Assembly (NCBI RefSeq): GCF_000964425.1
Contig: NZ_BANF01000050.1
Location: forward strand, 1-63,558
Origin: Komagataeibacter intermedius TF2
Lineage (GTDB): Bacteria; Pseudomonadota; Alphaproteobacteria; Acetobacterales; Acetobacteraceae
Direction: 5' to 3'
Length of the DNA: 63,558 nucleotides
Position 1 is the stretch's first letter, and every line of letters starts with the position of its first letter. The notes under the pieces are model-generated. The model made no database searches. It had not been told where the DNA came from and saw nothing but the letters and a program-made list of their open reading frames with translations. Below, piece after piece: positions 8,673-17,659 of this stretch. Made by a program: the position numbers and the translations under genes.

Positions 8673-10016
8673 CTAATGGCGCATGCTCATGCTGACGATG
8701 AAAAAGAGCGCCATGATCAGCCCGAGGCCCCACGCGGTGGGCGTGACGTTACGCCACCGCCCCGCCGCGACATTCATGACGATGTAGGAAAATGTGCCAA
8801 AGGCCATGCCGTTGAGCAGGTTGCCCGTCAGCACCGCGAACATGAAGGTCATGATGGCGGGTACGGACTGTGTCATGTCCTTCAGGTCCAGCCGCGATAT
8901 GGCGCCGAACATCAGGATCCCCACCATGACCAGCGCGGGCGTGGTCGCCTGTGGCGGAATGATCATGAACAGTGGCCACAGGAACAGGGCCGCGACAAAT
9001 CCCAGCGCGATCACCACGGCCACCAGCCCGGTGCGCCCGCCCATCTGCACCCCGATCACGGATTCCAGATAGACCGCCACAACCGCCGTGCCCAGAACCG
9101 GCCCCAGGATCGTCCCGGCCGCATCCGCCGCAAAGGCCCGCGTGGCATTGGGGATCGACCCGTCCCGGCGCAGCATGCCCCCCGCACTGGCAATGCCCAG
9201 CAGGTTGGCCAGCGTGCCAAACAGTTCCGTGCACAGGAAAAAGATGATGACGGGCAGGACGTAGAAGAAATTGTGGAAGATGTAACCCGGATCCATATGG
9301 AACGCCGTGGCCGATGGCCAGACGGGCATGGCGAACATGCGCGTGGGCCAGTGGGTGATCGTTCCGCCATGCCCGTCGGGCACAAACAGCCCGATAAGGG
9401 TCAGCCCCGCGATCGAGATGATCAGCGCCCCCGGCACGCCGGCCGCCACCAGCGCCGGGGTAATGACCAGCCCGGCAAATGTCAGCATGACGGCGGGACT
9501 GGACAGCGCGCCCATGGTGACAAGTGTCGTGTGGTTGCCCACCACGAAACCGGCATTGCGCAGGCCAATGAACATGATGGTCAGCCCGACCGCGATCTGG
9601 ATGCCCACCCGCAGGCAGTCGGGCATGCCGTCGGCCATGCGTTCACGCACCTTTGTCACGGTCAGGATCATGAACACGATGCCCGTCAGGCACACGATGG
9701 CCAGCGCCGCAGGCCACGGCACGCCCATCTGCTGGACCATGACAACGGCGAACACCACGTTCGAGCCGATGGCGGGCGCAAGGCCCAGCGGCAGGTTGGC
9801 CAGCAGCCCCATCGTGGCGGATGCGATGATGGCGATCAGGCAGGTGGCCGTCAGTTCGCTGGCGCGGTCCATGCCCGCGTTGCTCATGATGGCGGGGTTG
9901 ACCGCAACGCAGTAGACCATGGCGGCGAACGTGCCCAGTCCGGCCACGACTTCCCGCCCGGCGGTGGTTCCGGCTGCCCGCAGGTGAAACAGGCGTTCCA
10001 GCAGATTTGTCTTCAT
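8673..10016 (-). CDS. NCS2/AzgA-type purine permease
   Basis: A 447-residue multi-pass membrane protein of the AzgA (guanine/hypoxanthine/adenine) branch of NCS2 permeases: GTTAGREVVAGLGTFAAMVYCVAVNP at the start (given in part), LPLGLAPAIGSN, GLRNAGFV and TELFGTLANLLG in the later helices. It would import purine bases by proton symport. A longer reading from 10058 exists, but the ATG at 10016 has a GGAG five bases upstream and is preferred. It is followed by adenine deaminase and preceded by a GntR regulator, which supports adenine or hypoxanthine as substrate. Confidence 0.88.
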   Translation of the reverse strand: MKTNLLERLFHLRAAGTTAGREVVAGLGTFAAMVYCVAVNPAIMSNAGMDRASELTATCLIAIIASATMGLLANLPLGLAPAIGSNVVFAVVMVQQMGVPWPAALAIVCLTGIVFMILTVTKVRERMADGMPDCLRVGIQIAVGLTIMFIGLRNAGFVVGNHTTLVTMGALSSPAVMLTFAGLVITPALVAAGVPGALIISIAGLTLIGLFVPDGHGGTITHWPTRMFAMPVWPSATAFHMDPGYIFHNFFYVLPVIIFFLCTELFGTLANLLGIASAGGMLRRDGSIPNATRAFAADAAGTILGPVLGTAVVAVYLESVIGVQMGGRTGLVAVVIALGFVAALFLWPLFMIIPPQATTPALVMVGILMFGAISRLDLKDMTQSVPAIMTFMFAVLTGNLLNGMAFGTFSYIVMNVAAGRWRNVTPTAWGLGLIMALFFIVSMSMRH

Positions 10017-10059
10017 TGACACTCCGGCAACCGTGGCGCGTGCCGAGGTGGCATGCATC

Positions 10060-10096
10060 TTGTATTAACTTGTCTTATATTCGTTCCGATAGACAA
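10060..10096. promoter_or_regulatory. Candidate GntR/HutC-type operator upstream of the purine permease
   Basis: An AT-rich stretch in the gntR-permease gap has TTGTAT (10060-10065), TTGTCT (10070-10075) and the inverted half-site AGACAA (10091-10096). HutC-type GntR regulators often bind TTGTCTA/TAGACAA-like half-sites. Spacing is longer than usual, so this is tentative. Confidence 0.35.
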
Positions 10097-10129
10097 TCAA
10101 TAACCGAATGCAGCCTTTTCCCGTACGGG

Positions 10130-10921
10130 TTACCCGCCGGGGGGCCACGGGTCACGCGGCACGAAATCGGTATCGGGCAGGTTGCCGCCATGGGCCGTGA
10201 TGGAAAGCCGCGCAATGCCAGGCCGTGCAAGCAGGGTGCTGTGTTCGCACGCCGTCCCCGCGTCATCACAGGTAATGCGGCGCATGACCATGACCGGGCT
10301 GCCGCATGGCAGGTCCAGTTCGGCCGCCAGGGCATGCCGTGCTTCCGTCACGTCCACCGTCAGGTGGGTGCGGCCAAGCCGCAGGCCGATATGATCCACC
10401 ATGAGCCGGGGCGATGAATGGACACGGGCATCGTGTTCGGAAATGAATGCCCGGAAGGCTGGTGGATAGTACACTTCCGTCAGCGCCACAGGCACATGGT
10501 CGATCAGGTACCGCCTGCGCAGCAGCAGGGCCTGCCGCCCGTCGGGTTCCAGCGCCGCCTGGACCTCCGGCGGCGCGGGTTCCAGCCCGAACGCCAGCAG
10601 TTCCGTTTCCACCTTCATGCCGCGCGCCTGCAGGATGTCGCTCAGCCCCATGACCGGGTCAGGGCGCGGGGGCGCCGTGCGCTCCGCCGGGGGGACGACA
10701 AACGTGCCCCTGCCCTGCCTGCGGCAGACCAGCCCGGCGTTTTCCAGATGCCGGAGCGCATGGCGGATGGTCACGCGGCTGACGCTGTAGATCCGGCACA
10801 GCGTCGCTTCCGAAGGCAGCCGGTCGCAATAGCCATCTTCCCGACCGATCCGGCCGGTCAGGTCCTGGGCGATCTGGTGGTGCAGCGCGCGTGATGAATT
10901 GGGATCGGATAGGGTCTGCAT
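10130..10921 (-). CDS. GntR-family (HutC subfamily, UTRA domain) regulator
   Basis: A 263-residue regulator with an N-terminal GntR winged helix (about 10-75; DRLPSEATLCRIYSVSRVTIRHALRHL) and a C-terminal UTRA ligand-binding domain (RRRYLIDHVPVALTEVYYPP, and the later SPVMVMRRITCD). UTRA domains bind small metabolites such as urocanate, sugars or nucleobases. It is upstream of and co-directional with the purine permease and adenine deaminase genes, so it is probably their repressor with a purine as inducer (inference from position). Confidence 0.88.
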   Translation of the reverse strand: MQTLSDPNSSRALHHQIAQDLTGRIGREDGYCDRLPSEATLCRIYSVSRVTIRHALRHLENAGLVCRRQGRGTFVVPPAERTAPPRPDPVMGLSDILQARGMKVETELLAFGLEPAPPEVQAALEPDGRQALLLRRRYLIDHVPVALTEVYYPPAFRAFISEHDARVHSSPRLMVDHIGLRLGRTHLTVDVTEARHALAAELDLPCGSPVMVMRRITCDDAGTACEHSTLLARPGIARLSITAHGGNLPDTDFVPRDPWPPGG

Positions 10922-11070
10922 GAACGAGCGGCGTGCCTGTCGGGGAAGGTCTGTTTCAAAAATGCGTCATGACCGTTAGCATGGCATGGCCGGGCGGCAA
11001 ACGGAATGCGTGGCGCGTCGGTGCGGATGCCCGCCGTGTGGCATTATGGCCCACCGGCTGATTGCACTGT

Positions 11071-11088
11071 CTGTTATTTTCCCGTTAT
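11071..11088 (+). promoter_or_regulatory. Candidate PHO box upstream of acid phosphatase
   Basis: CTGTTAT-TTTC-CCGTTAT: two 7-base direct repeats with a 4-base spacer, like the PhoB-binding consensus CTGTCAT-N4-CTGTCAT (6/7 and 5/7 matches). It lies about 45 bases before the phosphatase start codon. One imperfect site only. Confidence 0.3.
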
Positions 11089-11132
11089 GATCCGGGCCAT
11101 ATAATAACCCAAGTCGAGCAGATCGGGGATCC

Positions 11133-12728
11133 ATGCCGGGACGCATCCTTACCGAACACTTCCGTTTCATGGCACGTGGCAGCTGGCGGCTGCCTGGTCT
11201 TGGCATACTTGCTAGCACGATCCTGACCGCCCTTCCGGCGGGGCCGGTGCAGGCCGCGACACCGGGGCAACTGGACCAGATCGAGACCGTGGTGGTCATC
11301 TTTGCCGAAAACCGCTCGTTCGATAACCTGTATAATGGCTTTCCCGGTGCGGATACGTTCGCAGGCAGGCCCCTTTCCGATTTTGCCCAGCGTGACCGCG
11401 ACGGCTCCATCATGCGCGAACTTCCCCCCGTCTGGGGCGGGCTGACCGGTCGCGGCGTGCGTAACGCCGTGACGCAGGCCATGAGCGCCCACCTGCCGAA
11501 CCAGCCGTTCCGCGTGGATGATCCGAAGGGGTTCAACGTACCGCTCAGCACGCTGACCCATGACCTGTGGCATCGTTTTTATGAAAACCAGATGCAGATC
11601 AACGGTGGCCGGAACGACATGTTCGTGGCGTGGGCGGATTCCGGCGCCATGCCCATGAGCTACTGGGACGGCAGCAGGATGCGGATGTGGGACGTCGCGC
11701 GGAAATATACGATGGCGGACCACTTCTTCATGGGGGCATTCGGTGGGTCGTTCCTCAACCACCAGTGGCTGGCCTGTGCGTGCGCGCCCTTCTATCCGCA
11801 GGCTGACGCCAGTCCGGCGCATCCGGTCATTTCGGTGGTCGACCCGTCGGGCAAGGCGCTGGTGGTCGCGCCCAATTCCCCGCGTTCGGCGCTGGACGGG
11901 GTGCCCAAGTTCGTCCGTGACGGCAACCTGACGCCGGACTTTCATGCCGTCAACACCATGCAGCCTGCCTATCAGCCCAGCGGCAACCCGGCGGCGGCAG
12001 GGCAGGATGCGCGCTTTGCCGACCCGACCAGCCCGACAACCCTTCCCCCCCAGACCGAACCCACGATTGGTGACCGGCTGAGCGAGCGCAGCATTACATG
12101 GGCGTGGTATTCCGGCGCATGGCAGGACGTGCTGGATCACGGCAACCACTATCCCGCCCCCGATTTCCAGTATCATCACCAGCCCTACAACTATTACCTG
12201 AACTATGCCCCCGGCACTGCGGCGCGGCAGGCGCACCTGCGTGATGGCGGGCTGGCAGGCGCGCGGTTCATCGACGCGATTGACCATGGCACCCTGCCGC
12301 AGGTCGCGTTCTACAAGCCGCAGGGCAACCTGAACGAACATTCCGGCTATGCCGACATCCAGTCAGGCGACGAGCATATCGCCGACCTGATCGACCATCT
12401 GGAGAAAAGCCCCCAGTGGCCGCACATGCTGGTGATCGTGACCTATGACGAAAATGGCGGCCTGTGGGACCACGTGGCCCCGCCAGAGGGCGACAGGTGG
12501 GGGCCGGGATCGCGTATTCCCGCCATCATCGTCTCCCCCTATGCGCGGCGTGGGTACGTGGACCATACGGTGCAGGACACGACTTCGATCCTGAAATTCC
12601 TGACCGAACGCTTTCACCTGCGTCCGCTGGACGGGCTGACGGTACGTGACCGTGCCATACAGGCGGCGACCGGCCATCCGCTGGGCGACCTGACGACCGC
12701 CCTCGACCTGCATCCCACCGGGAAATAA
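11133..12728 (+). CDS. Exported acid phosphatase/phosphoesterase (AcpA/PLC superfamily)
   Basis: A 531-residue enzyme with a signal peptide (hydrophobic residues about 20-41, cleavage after VQA). It belongs to the phosphoesterase family that includes Francisella AcpA and bacterial phospholipase C. The metal/nucleophile region AENRSFDNLYNGF lies at 58-70 and the late metal site is YDENGGLWDHVAPP. It would release phosphate from phosphomonoesters such as nucleotides in the periplasm or medium. It is six bases upstream of an RNase T2 gene, suggesting that the phosphatase acts on the nucleotides that RNase T2 releases. A PHO-box-like repeat precedes it. Confidence 0.83.
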   Translation: MPGRILTEHFRFMARGSWRLPGLGILASTILTALPAGPVQAATPGQLDQIETVVVIFAENRSFDNLYNGFPGADTFAGRPLSDFAQRDRDGSIMRELPPVWGGLTGRGVRNAVTQAMSAHLPNQPFRVDDPKGFNVPLSTLTHDLWHRFYENQMQINGGRNDMFVAWADSGAMPMSYWDGSRMRMWDVARKYTMADHFFMGAFGGSFLNHQWLACACAPFYPQADASPAHPVISVVDPSGKALVVAPNSPRSALDGVPKFVRDGNLTPDFHAVNTMQPAYQPSGNPAAAGQDARFADPTSPTTLPPQTEPTIGDRLSERSITWAWYSGAWQDVLDHGNHYPAPDFQYHHQPYNYYLNYAPGTAARQAHLRDGGLAGARFIDAIDHGTLPQVAFYKPQGNLNEHSGYADIQSGDEHIADLIDHLEKSPQWPHMLVIVTYDENGGLWDHVAPPEGDRWGPGSRIPAIIVSPYARRGYVDHTVQDTTSILKFLTERFHLRPLDGLTVRDRAIQAATGHPLGDLTTALDLHPTGK

Positions 12729-12734
12729 CCCTTC

Positions 12735-13550
12735 ATGCCATATCGTGCCCTGACCGCCCTTCGTGGCCTGCATCCGACGCTGGCTGCGCTTGTCCCGGCC
12801 CTGTGCCTTATGGCCGGATGCGCGCATACGCCGCCGTCCACCCATACGGACGCGCTGTCGATACCCGTAGCCCGGCATGGCGATTTCGGGCATTATACGC
12901 TGGCGCTGACGTGGCAGCCCGGCTTCTGCACGGATCAGCACGGGTCAGGCTGCCAGCCCGACCAGCCACATGCGCCGCTGATCGGGCTGCATGGGCTATG
13001 GGCCTCGCGCCCGTCCGACCTGGTGCATGAGGGCCTGCCCGTGACCCAGTGGTGGATCAAGGGATGTGACATTTACCAGCATGACGATACGCCACCGCGG
13101 CTGTCCCCCGCGCTGTCGAAACGGCTGTCGGGTACGGTGGCCCATACCCGTTCCAGCCTTGTCACCCATGAATATACCAAGCATGTACAGTGCTTCGGCA
13201 TGAATGCCGAACGGTTCTTTAACGTGGCCAGCACGTTGCGCGACCGCTTTGCCGCAGGTCCCGTGGGGCGTGAACTTGACCATGATGCCGGTCGCGACAT
13301 CAGCAAGGCCGACGTGATCGGGTCATTTGAAAAGACATATGGCGCCCTGCCCGAGCGGGGACTGCAGTTCCGCTGCAATACGGACGCGCAGGGCCAGCCG
13401 ATCCTGGCGCAGCTGTGGTTCACGCTGGACCCAAAAAATCTTGGGCGCTTTCCCGCCGCTTCGGGCTTTCTGCCATCACCGGATGTGCAGGATAACTGCC
13501 CCGCCCGCTTCCATGTTCCCACATGGCCGGTCACGGCGCAGGCCGGGTAA
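12735..13550 (+). CDS. RNase T2-family ribonuclease, lipoprotein
   Basis: A 271-residue RNase T2 homologue. The signal peptide ends in a lipobox LMAGC (Cys29), so it is probably membrane-anchored and exported. Both catalytic segments are present: CAS1 in GLHGLWASRP (His86) and CAS2 in HEYTKHVQCFG (His145, Glu146, Lys149, His150). RNase T2 enzymes cut single-stranded RNA with little base preference via 2',3'-cyclic phosphates to 3'-nucleotides. It is tightly linked to the upstream acid phosphatase, which could dephosphorylate the products. Part of the extracytoplasmic nucleic-acid digestion set. Confidence 0.9.
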   Translation: MPYRALTALRGLHPTLAALVPALCLMAGCAHTPPSTHTDALSIPVARHGDFGHYTLALTWQPGFCTDQHGSGCQPDQPHAPLIGLHGLWASRPSDLVHEGLPVTQWWIKGCDIYQHDDTPPRLSPALSKRLSGTVAHTRSSLVTHEYTKHVQCFGMNAERFFNVASTLRDRFAAGPVGRELDHDAGRDISKADVIGSFEKTYGALPERGLQFRCNTDAQGQPILAQLWFTLDPKNLGRFPAASGFLPSPDVQDNCPARFHVPTWPVTAQAG

Positions 13551-13776
13551 TGTCAGCCTGCCGGTAGGGGCATGACATGCATCGTGGCTGTCCGGCAGGA
13601 CGGTGGAACAGATTTTCAGGCTGAAACGTCCCGCGCGACGGGATGCTGCGGCCGGCCCCGGCGGATGACAGGGGGAGCCTCACGCCAGCGCGGCGGGGCT
13701 GAAGGGCATGTCCGGTTCATGCGGCGCCGCGCCAGCATGCGGTACGGATACAGCCATAGCAGAAGGAAGAAAGTTC

Positions 13777-15876
13777 ATGCCACGCATCTCCCGCCGGTCT
13801 TTCCTGAAGGGAGGCGCCGGTTCCGCGATGTCCGCCATGCTGATGTCTTCCATCAACCGCGCGCTGGCCATTCCCGCCAGCCGTCGGGCCGGGACAATCG
13901 AAGATGTCGAACATGTTGTCGTCTTCATGCAGGAAAATCGGTCGTTTGACCATTATTATGGTCACCTGAATGGCGTGCGGGGCATCAATGACCGGCACCC
14001 CGTGCTGCGGCCCGATGGCAGGCCCGTCTGGTTCCAGCCCCGGCTGAAGGCGGACCATGGGGATATCCTGCCATTCCATCTGGATACGCGGTCAACCAGT
14101 GCGCAGTGCGTGGTGGACCTGGATCATAGCTGGAAGCCGACCCATGCGGCCATCAACGCAGGGCGCAATGACCGCTGGCCGCCGAACAAGACCGACATGA
14201 CCATGGGCTATTACACGCGGGATGACATTCCATTCCATTATGCGCTGGCCGATGCCTTTACGGTATGTGACCATTATTTCTGCTCCACCCCCACCCAGAC
14301 CCATCCCAACCGTTTTTACCTAATGACCGGCATGGTCGATGCCGATGGGACGGGCGGTGGCCCCATCCTTGACAACATCGACTGGGTGGACCGGGCCGCG
14401 TATGGTCACGTGCCGCCGCCCTTTACATGGACAACCTACCCCGAACGGCTGGAAAAGGCCGGTGTGTCATGGCAGGTTTACCAGCAGGGGCTGGAAGGGC
14501 GTGATCTGGAAAACGGGAATTTCGGGACCAATATCCTGATGAATTTCCGCAATTTCGTCCATGCGCCCGAAGGGTCGTCCCTGCACAGGCGGGCGATGAC
14601 GCGCCGCACGCTGGATGACCTGCGCGCGGACGTGCTGGGGCACCGGCTGCCGCAGGTCTCGTGGCTGCTGCCGCCCGCGGCCTATTCCGAACATCCGCGC
14701 TGGACGCCGGATTATGGCGCGGCCTACATCGCCCGCATCCTTGACGCCCTGACGGCGGACCCGGATGTATGGTCGAAGACCGTCCTTTTGCTGATGTATG
14801 ACGAAAATGACGGCTATTTTGACCACATGCCCCCACCCCAGCCGCCGACCCCGGTACTGCCGGGACGCAGCACGGTCAGCACCCGGGGCGAAATCCATAA
14901 CCGGCTCATGGATTTCTCACCACAGGCCTATACGGTCGATAACCTGCCCTATGGCCTTGGGCCACGTGTGCCGATGCTGGCGATTTCACCATGGAGTACG
15001 GGTGGCTTCGTCTGTTCGGACGTATTCGACCATACATCGGTCATCCGCTTTATCGCCGCCCGTTTCGGGGTGGATGAGCCAAACATCACGCCGTGGCGGC
15101 GGTCCGTCTGTGGCGACCTGACCACGGCCTTTGATTTCTCGGCCCCCGGACAGACGCGCCTGGGGGGACTGCCTGATACGCGCGACTACCGTGAAAAGGT
15201 GGAACAGGCCCGCCACCGTGTCGATCCGGCCCCGCCACCGCGCAGCGCGGCCGGGGACATGGGCATACAGGAAAGTGGCACCCGTCCCCTGCGCCCCACG
15301 TCCTACGATCTGGCGGTAAACGAAACCACGGGCACGGATGCAGGTGCGCTGGCGCTGGAATTTTCCAGCCACGGCGCGTTGGGCGCGTGTTTCCATGTCT
15401 ACCATGAACATACCGATGACGTGCCGCGCCGCCATACGGTAGGCGCGGGCGACAGCCTGACCGATACGCTGGACCTGTCGCCGCATGGCGTGGATGTCTG
15501 GAGTGTGACCGGGCCCAATGGGTTCCTGCGCCGTTTCCACCGTGCCGGTCCATCCTCCATCATGGTCGCGGCCCGTCATGCGGGGGATGGCCAGTCACTT
15601 GTTCTGGAACTGACCAATCACAGCGATCATGCGCGGCATGTGCGGATTCATGATAACGCCTACCATCAGCATGCCATTCACCTGACCGTACCCGCCAGTG
15701 CAACGATCCGGCATGAAATGGCGTTTGCGGCCAGCGGCGGCTGGTACGATTTCAGCGTGTCTGTCCGCCACGAACGCCATACGCTGACACGACTGGCCGG
15801 GCTGGTCCCCACGGGGGCACCCGGCATTACCGACCCGGCCGCCACGTCGCCCGTCCTGCATCCCCTGAAAGTATGA
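13777..15876 (+). CDS. Phosphocholine-specific phospholipase C, Tat-exported
   Basis: A 699-residue phospholipase C of the PlcH/PlcN type. The start at 13777 has a GAAGGAAGAAAG ribosome binding site and begins with a twin-arginine signal (SRRSFLKGG, residues 5-13), so it is exported folded. The catalytic phosphoesterase domain (about 42-480) has QENRSFDHYYG (52-62) and YDENDGYFDHMPPP; the C-terminal part (about 510-690) matches the repeated beta-sandwich domains of these enzymes. It hydrolyses phosphatidylcholine or sphingomyelin to phosphocholine and a diacylglycerol or ceramide. It lies 226 bases after the RNase T2 gene and ends next to a strong hairpin repeat. Confidence 0.88.
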   Translation: MPRISRRSFLKGGAGSAMSAMLMSSINRALAIPASRRAGTIEDVEHVVVFMQENRSFDHYYGHLNGVRGINDRHPVLRPDGRPVWFQPRLKADHGDILPFHLDTRSTSAQCVVDLDHSWKPTHAAINAGRNDRWPPNKTDMTMGYYTRDDIPFHYALADAFTVCDHYFCSTPTQTHPNRFYLMTGMVDADGTGGGPILDNIDWVDRAAYGHVPPPFTWTTYPERLEKAGVSWQVYQQGLEGRDLENGNFGTNILMNFRNFVHAPEGSSLHRRAMTRRTLDDLRADVLGHRLPQVSWLLPPAAYSEHPRWTPDYGAAYIARILDALTADPDVWSKTVLLLMYDENDGYFDHMPPPQPPTPVLPGRSTVSTRGEIHNRLMDFSPQAYTVDNLPYGLGPRVPMLAISPWSTGGFVCSDVFDHTSVIRFIAARFGVDEPNITPWRRSVCGDLTTAFDFSAPGQTRLGGLPDTRDYREKVEQARHRVDPAPPPRSAAGDMGIQESGTRPLRPTSYDLAVNETTGTDAGALALEFSSHGALGACFHVYHEHTDDVPRRHTVGAGDSLTDTLDLSPHGVDVWSVTGPNGFLRRFHRAGPSSIMVAARHAGDGQSLVLELTNHSDHARHVRIHDNAYHQHAIHLTVPASATIRHEMAFAASGGWYDFSVSVRHERHTLTRLAGLVPTGAPGITDPAATSPVLHPLKV

Positions 15877-15930
15877 AAGACTGTTCGCCTGAAAAGGCGA
15901 TTTACAAAACACCCTGTAAATCAAATGAAA

Positions 15931-16002
15931 GTTTTTGGTGAAGCTTCTTTCAAAAAGCTTTGGAAGACGTCGCCTTTTTGAAAAAAGGCGACGTCCGGAA
16001 AC
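15931..16002. repeat. Hairpin repeat, copy A (also likely terminator)
   Basis: Begins GTTTTTGGTGAAGCTT and contains a perfect 14-bp stem GACGTCGCCTTTTT (15966-15979) / AAAAAGGCGACGTC (15982-15995), then CGGAAACT. It lies between the convergent phospholipase C and amidohydrolase genes. Related copies occur at 23275, 38041 and 57068. Confidence 0.7.
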
Positions 16003-16004
16003 TA

Positions 16005-17576
16005 TTATTTCGGGCCTGTCAGACGTGCATTGGGCAGGCGTGCGCGGGTTTCTTCCAGTGTTTCACAGGGGGGCTCATTCGGGGGCGTGCCGGTGGTGAC
16101 CAGCGGATAGATATGCCGCCGCGCCATATCACGTTTCAGGGTCGCGAAGGAAAAATGCTGGTCCGTGCGGATACACAGCGCCTTGGCCTGCCCGTCAATA
16201 ACCACCTTTTCACAGCCGGGCTGATGCAGGTGGCGGATAACCTTGCGATCCCCATAAAGGACATGGCCGCCCCGCATGACCATGTCGACGGTACCGGGTG
16301 TGGACTGGACCGCCGCGTCGTACGGTGTCTGGCCCTGCGGACGGAACAGGACAAGGTCCGCCACGTGGTCCGGCGCGATTGCCCCCATCACGCTGCCGCC
16401 ATGCACGGCTTCGGCCCCGCCCTGCGTCGCCATGCGCCACAGGTCACGTGACGACAGGGCGCTGGCAAGGTGGTCGCGGTTGTAATGCACGGCGCAGGCG
16501 AATTCCCGGCTCATGTTCATGGACCCCGAGGGCAGCCAGTCCGTGCCAAGGGCAATGGTCACGCCATGGGCACGGGCTGCGGGAATGTCCACGGTCCGTC
16601 CATACAGCGCAAGATTGCTGCGTGGTGACCAGACAAGGCTGATCCCCCTGTTGTGCAGCAGGTCAAAATCATTCGCACCCAGCCCCACCCCATGCAGGAT
16701 GGTCATGCCCGGCTGCATCATGTCCTGACTGATGCCACCGCCACCCTTCTGTGGCGTGCGATCATAGGTATTGGAACTGAGGCAGCGGAATTCATTATGG
16801 GCCGCCCCGTTCGTGCCTTCCGCCACATGGGCAAGGAAGGCGGGCGTGGCTGCGACATCGGCGGGGGTGGACGGGTGGTGCCCGTAATCGCAGTCATGCG
16901 TGCGCATGATCCCGGACACGTCATCAAGGGGGAATATCTGGTATGTGACGGGACGTTGCGGCAGCCCTTCAAGCCCCGCGGCAAAATCCAGGTTGCGGAC
17001 AAGGCCGGGCGCCATGCTGTCCCCCACCATGGACGTTATGCCGCTGATGAGGAAACGCAGTTCACCCCATGCGATCAGTTCCGGATTGGTATCGCCAATG
17101 GCGCCCTTCAGCTCCGTATGGCCGTCAAGGCCCTTGCGCCATTCATTGCGGTGTTCGAACCGCTCCCCCGTATCGGGCTGCGGCGCGTCGCCGGTGAAAT
17201 CGATATGGTCATGGGGGTTGATGAAACCGGGCGAAAGGCTGTCCTGCGGGCAACTGATGACGGTCGGATGTGGTGCGGTCGGCTGGCACGTGGCACCGGC
17301 ACACCGGATGATGCCGTGGGCGTCGATGATGACCCGTCCCGGCTTCGGGTCGGGCGTGTCGTCAAGGAGAATGGCTTCGACCACCGTTTCCCCCTTGCCC
17401 GCATGCACGGTGCAGCGTGGCCCCGTCGCCGCATGGGCGGCGGCGCCCCATGTCAGCATGGCAAGGGCGGCAAGATGGGTCCGGGACCCGCACGCCTGCC
17501 TGAGGAATGTGGATGTCCGGCTGCGGGCGCATGCTGTCACGCAAACATGGGACAGGATGAAGGGGTCAGCATTCAT
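16005..17576 (-). CDS. Exported amidohydrolase
   Basis: A 523-residue metal-dependent amidohydrolase with a hydrophobic export segment (LAALAMLTWGAAAHA, about residues 38-52). The beta-strand 1 metal motif is PGFINPHDHIDF, the central His is in ILHGVGL, and the late Asp in LGTDWLPSGSMNM. Overall it is related to deaminases of the TrzN/guanine deaminase type, but the substrate is unknown. The start is uncertain: ATG 17576 is chosen, and ATG 17621 is an alternative. It is co-directional with the upstream carboxylesterase (83-base gap). Lying among exported nucleases, it may process a nucleobase or related heterocycle outside the cytoplasm (inference). Confidence 0.7.
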   Translation of the reverse strand: MNADPFILSHVCVTACARSRTSTFLRQACGSRTHLAALAMLTWGAAAHAATGPRCTVHAGKGETVVEAILLDDTPDPKPGRVIIDAHGIIRCAGATCQPTAPHPTVISCPQDSLSPGFINPHDHIDFTGDAPQPDTGERFEHRNEWRKGLDGHTELKGAIGDTNPELIAWGELRFLISGITSMVGDSMAPGLVRNLDFAAGLEGLPQRPVTYQIFPLDDVSGIMRTHDCDYGHHPSTPADVAATPAFLAHVAEGTNGAAHNEFRCLSSNTYDRTPQKGGGGISQDMMQPGMTILHGVGLGANDFDLLHNRGISLVWSPRSNLALYGRTVDIPAARAHGVTIALGTDWLPSGSMNMSREFACAVHYNRDHLASALSSRDLWRMATQGGAEAVHGGSVMGAIAPDHVADLVLFRPQGQTPYDAAVQSTPGTVDMVMRGGHVLYGDRKVIRHLHQPGCEKVVIDGQAKALCIRTDQHFSFATLKRDMARRHIYPLVTTGTPPNEPPCETLEETRARLPNARLTGPK

Positions 17577-17659
17577 GAACGGCGGGATCTTTCCTGTCTG
17601 GGTATCATGGACCCGCGTCATATGCCCGCCATCGGGTGTTCGGCGCGGGTGATGTGTGA

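Noticed and set aside
8676-10019. Long open frame on the plus strand across the purine permease
   Set aside because: Composition rich in Arg, His, Gly and Gln with no family motif; it is an antisense by-product of a GC-rich coding strand. Similar antisense frames over 6848-8182, 11085-12341, 24911-26233, 38253-39641 and 40833-42332 were rejected for the same reason.
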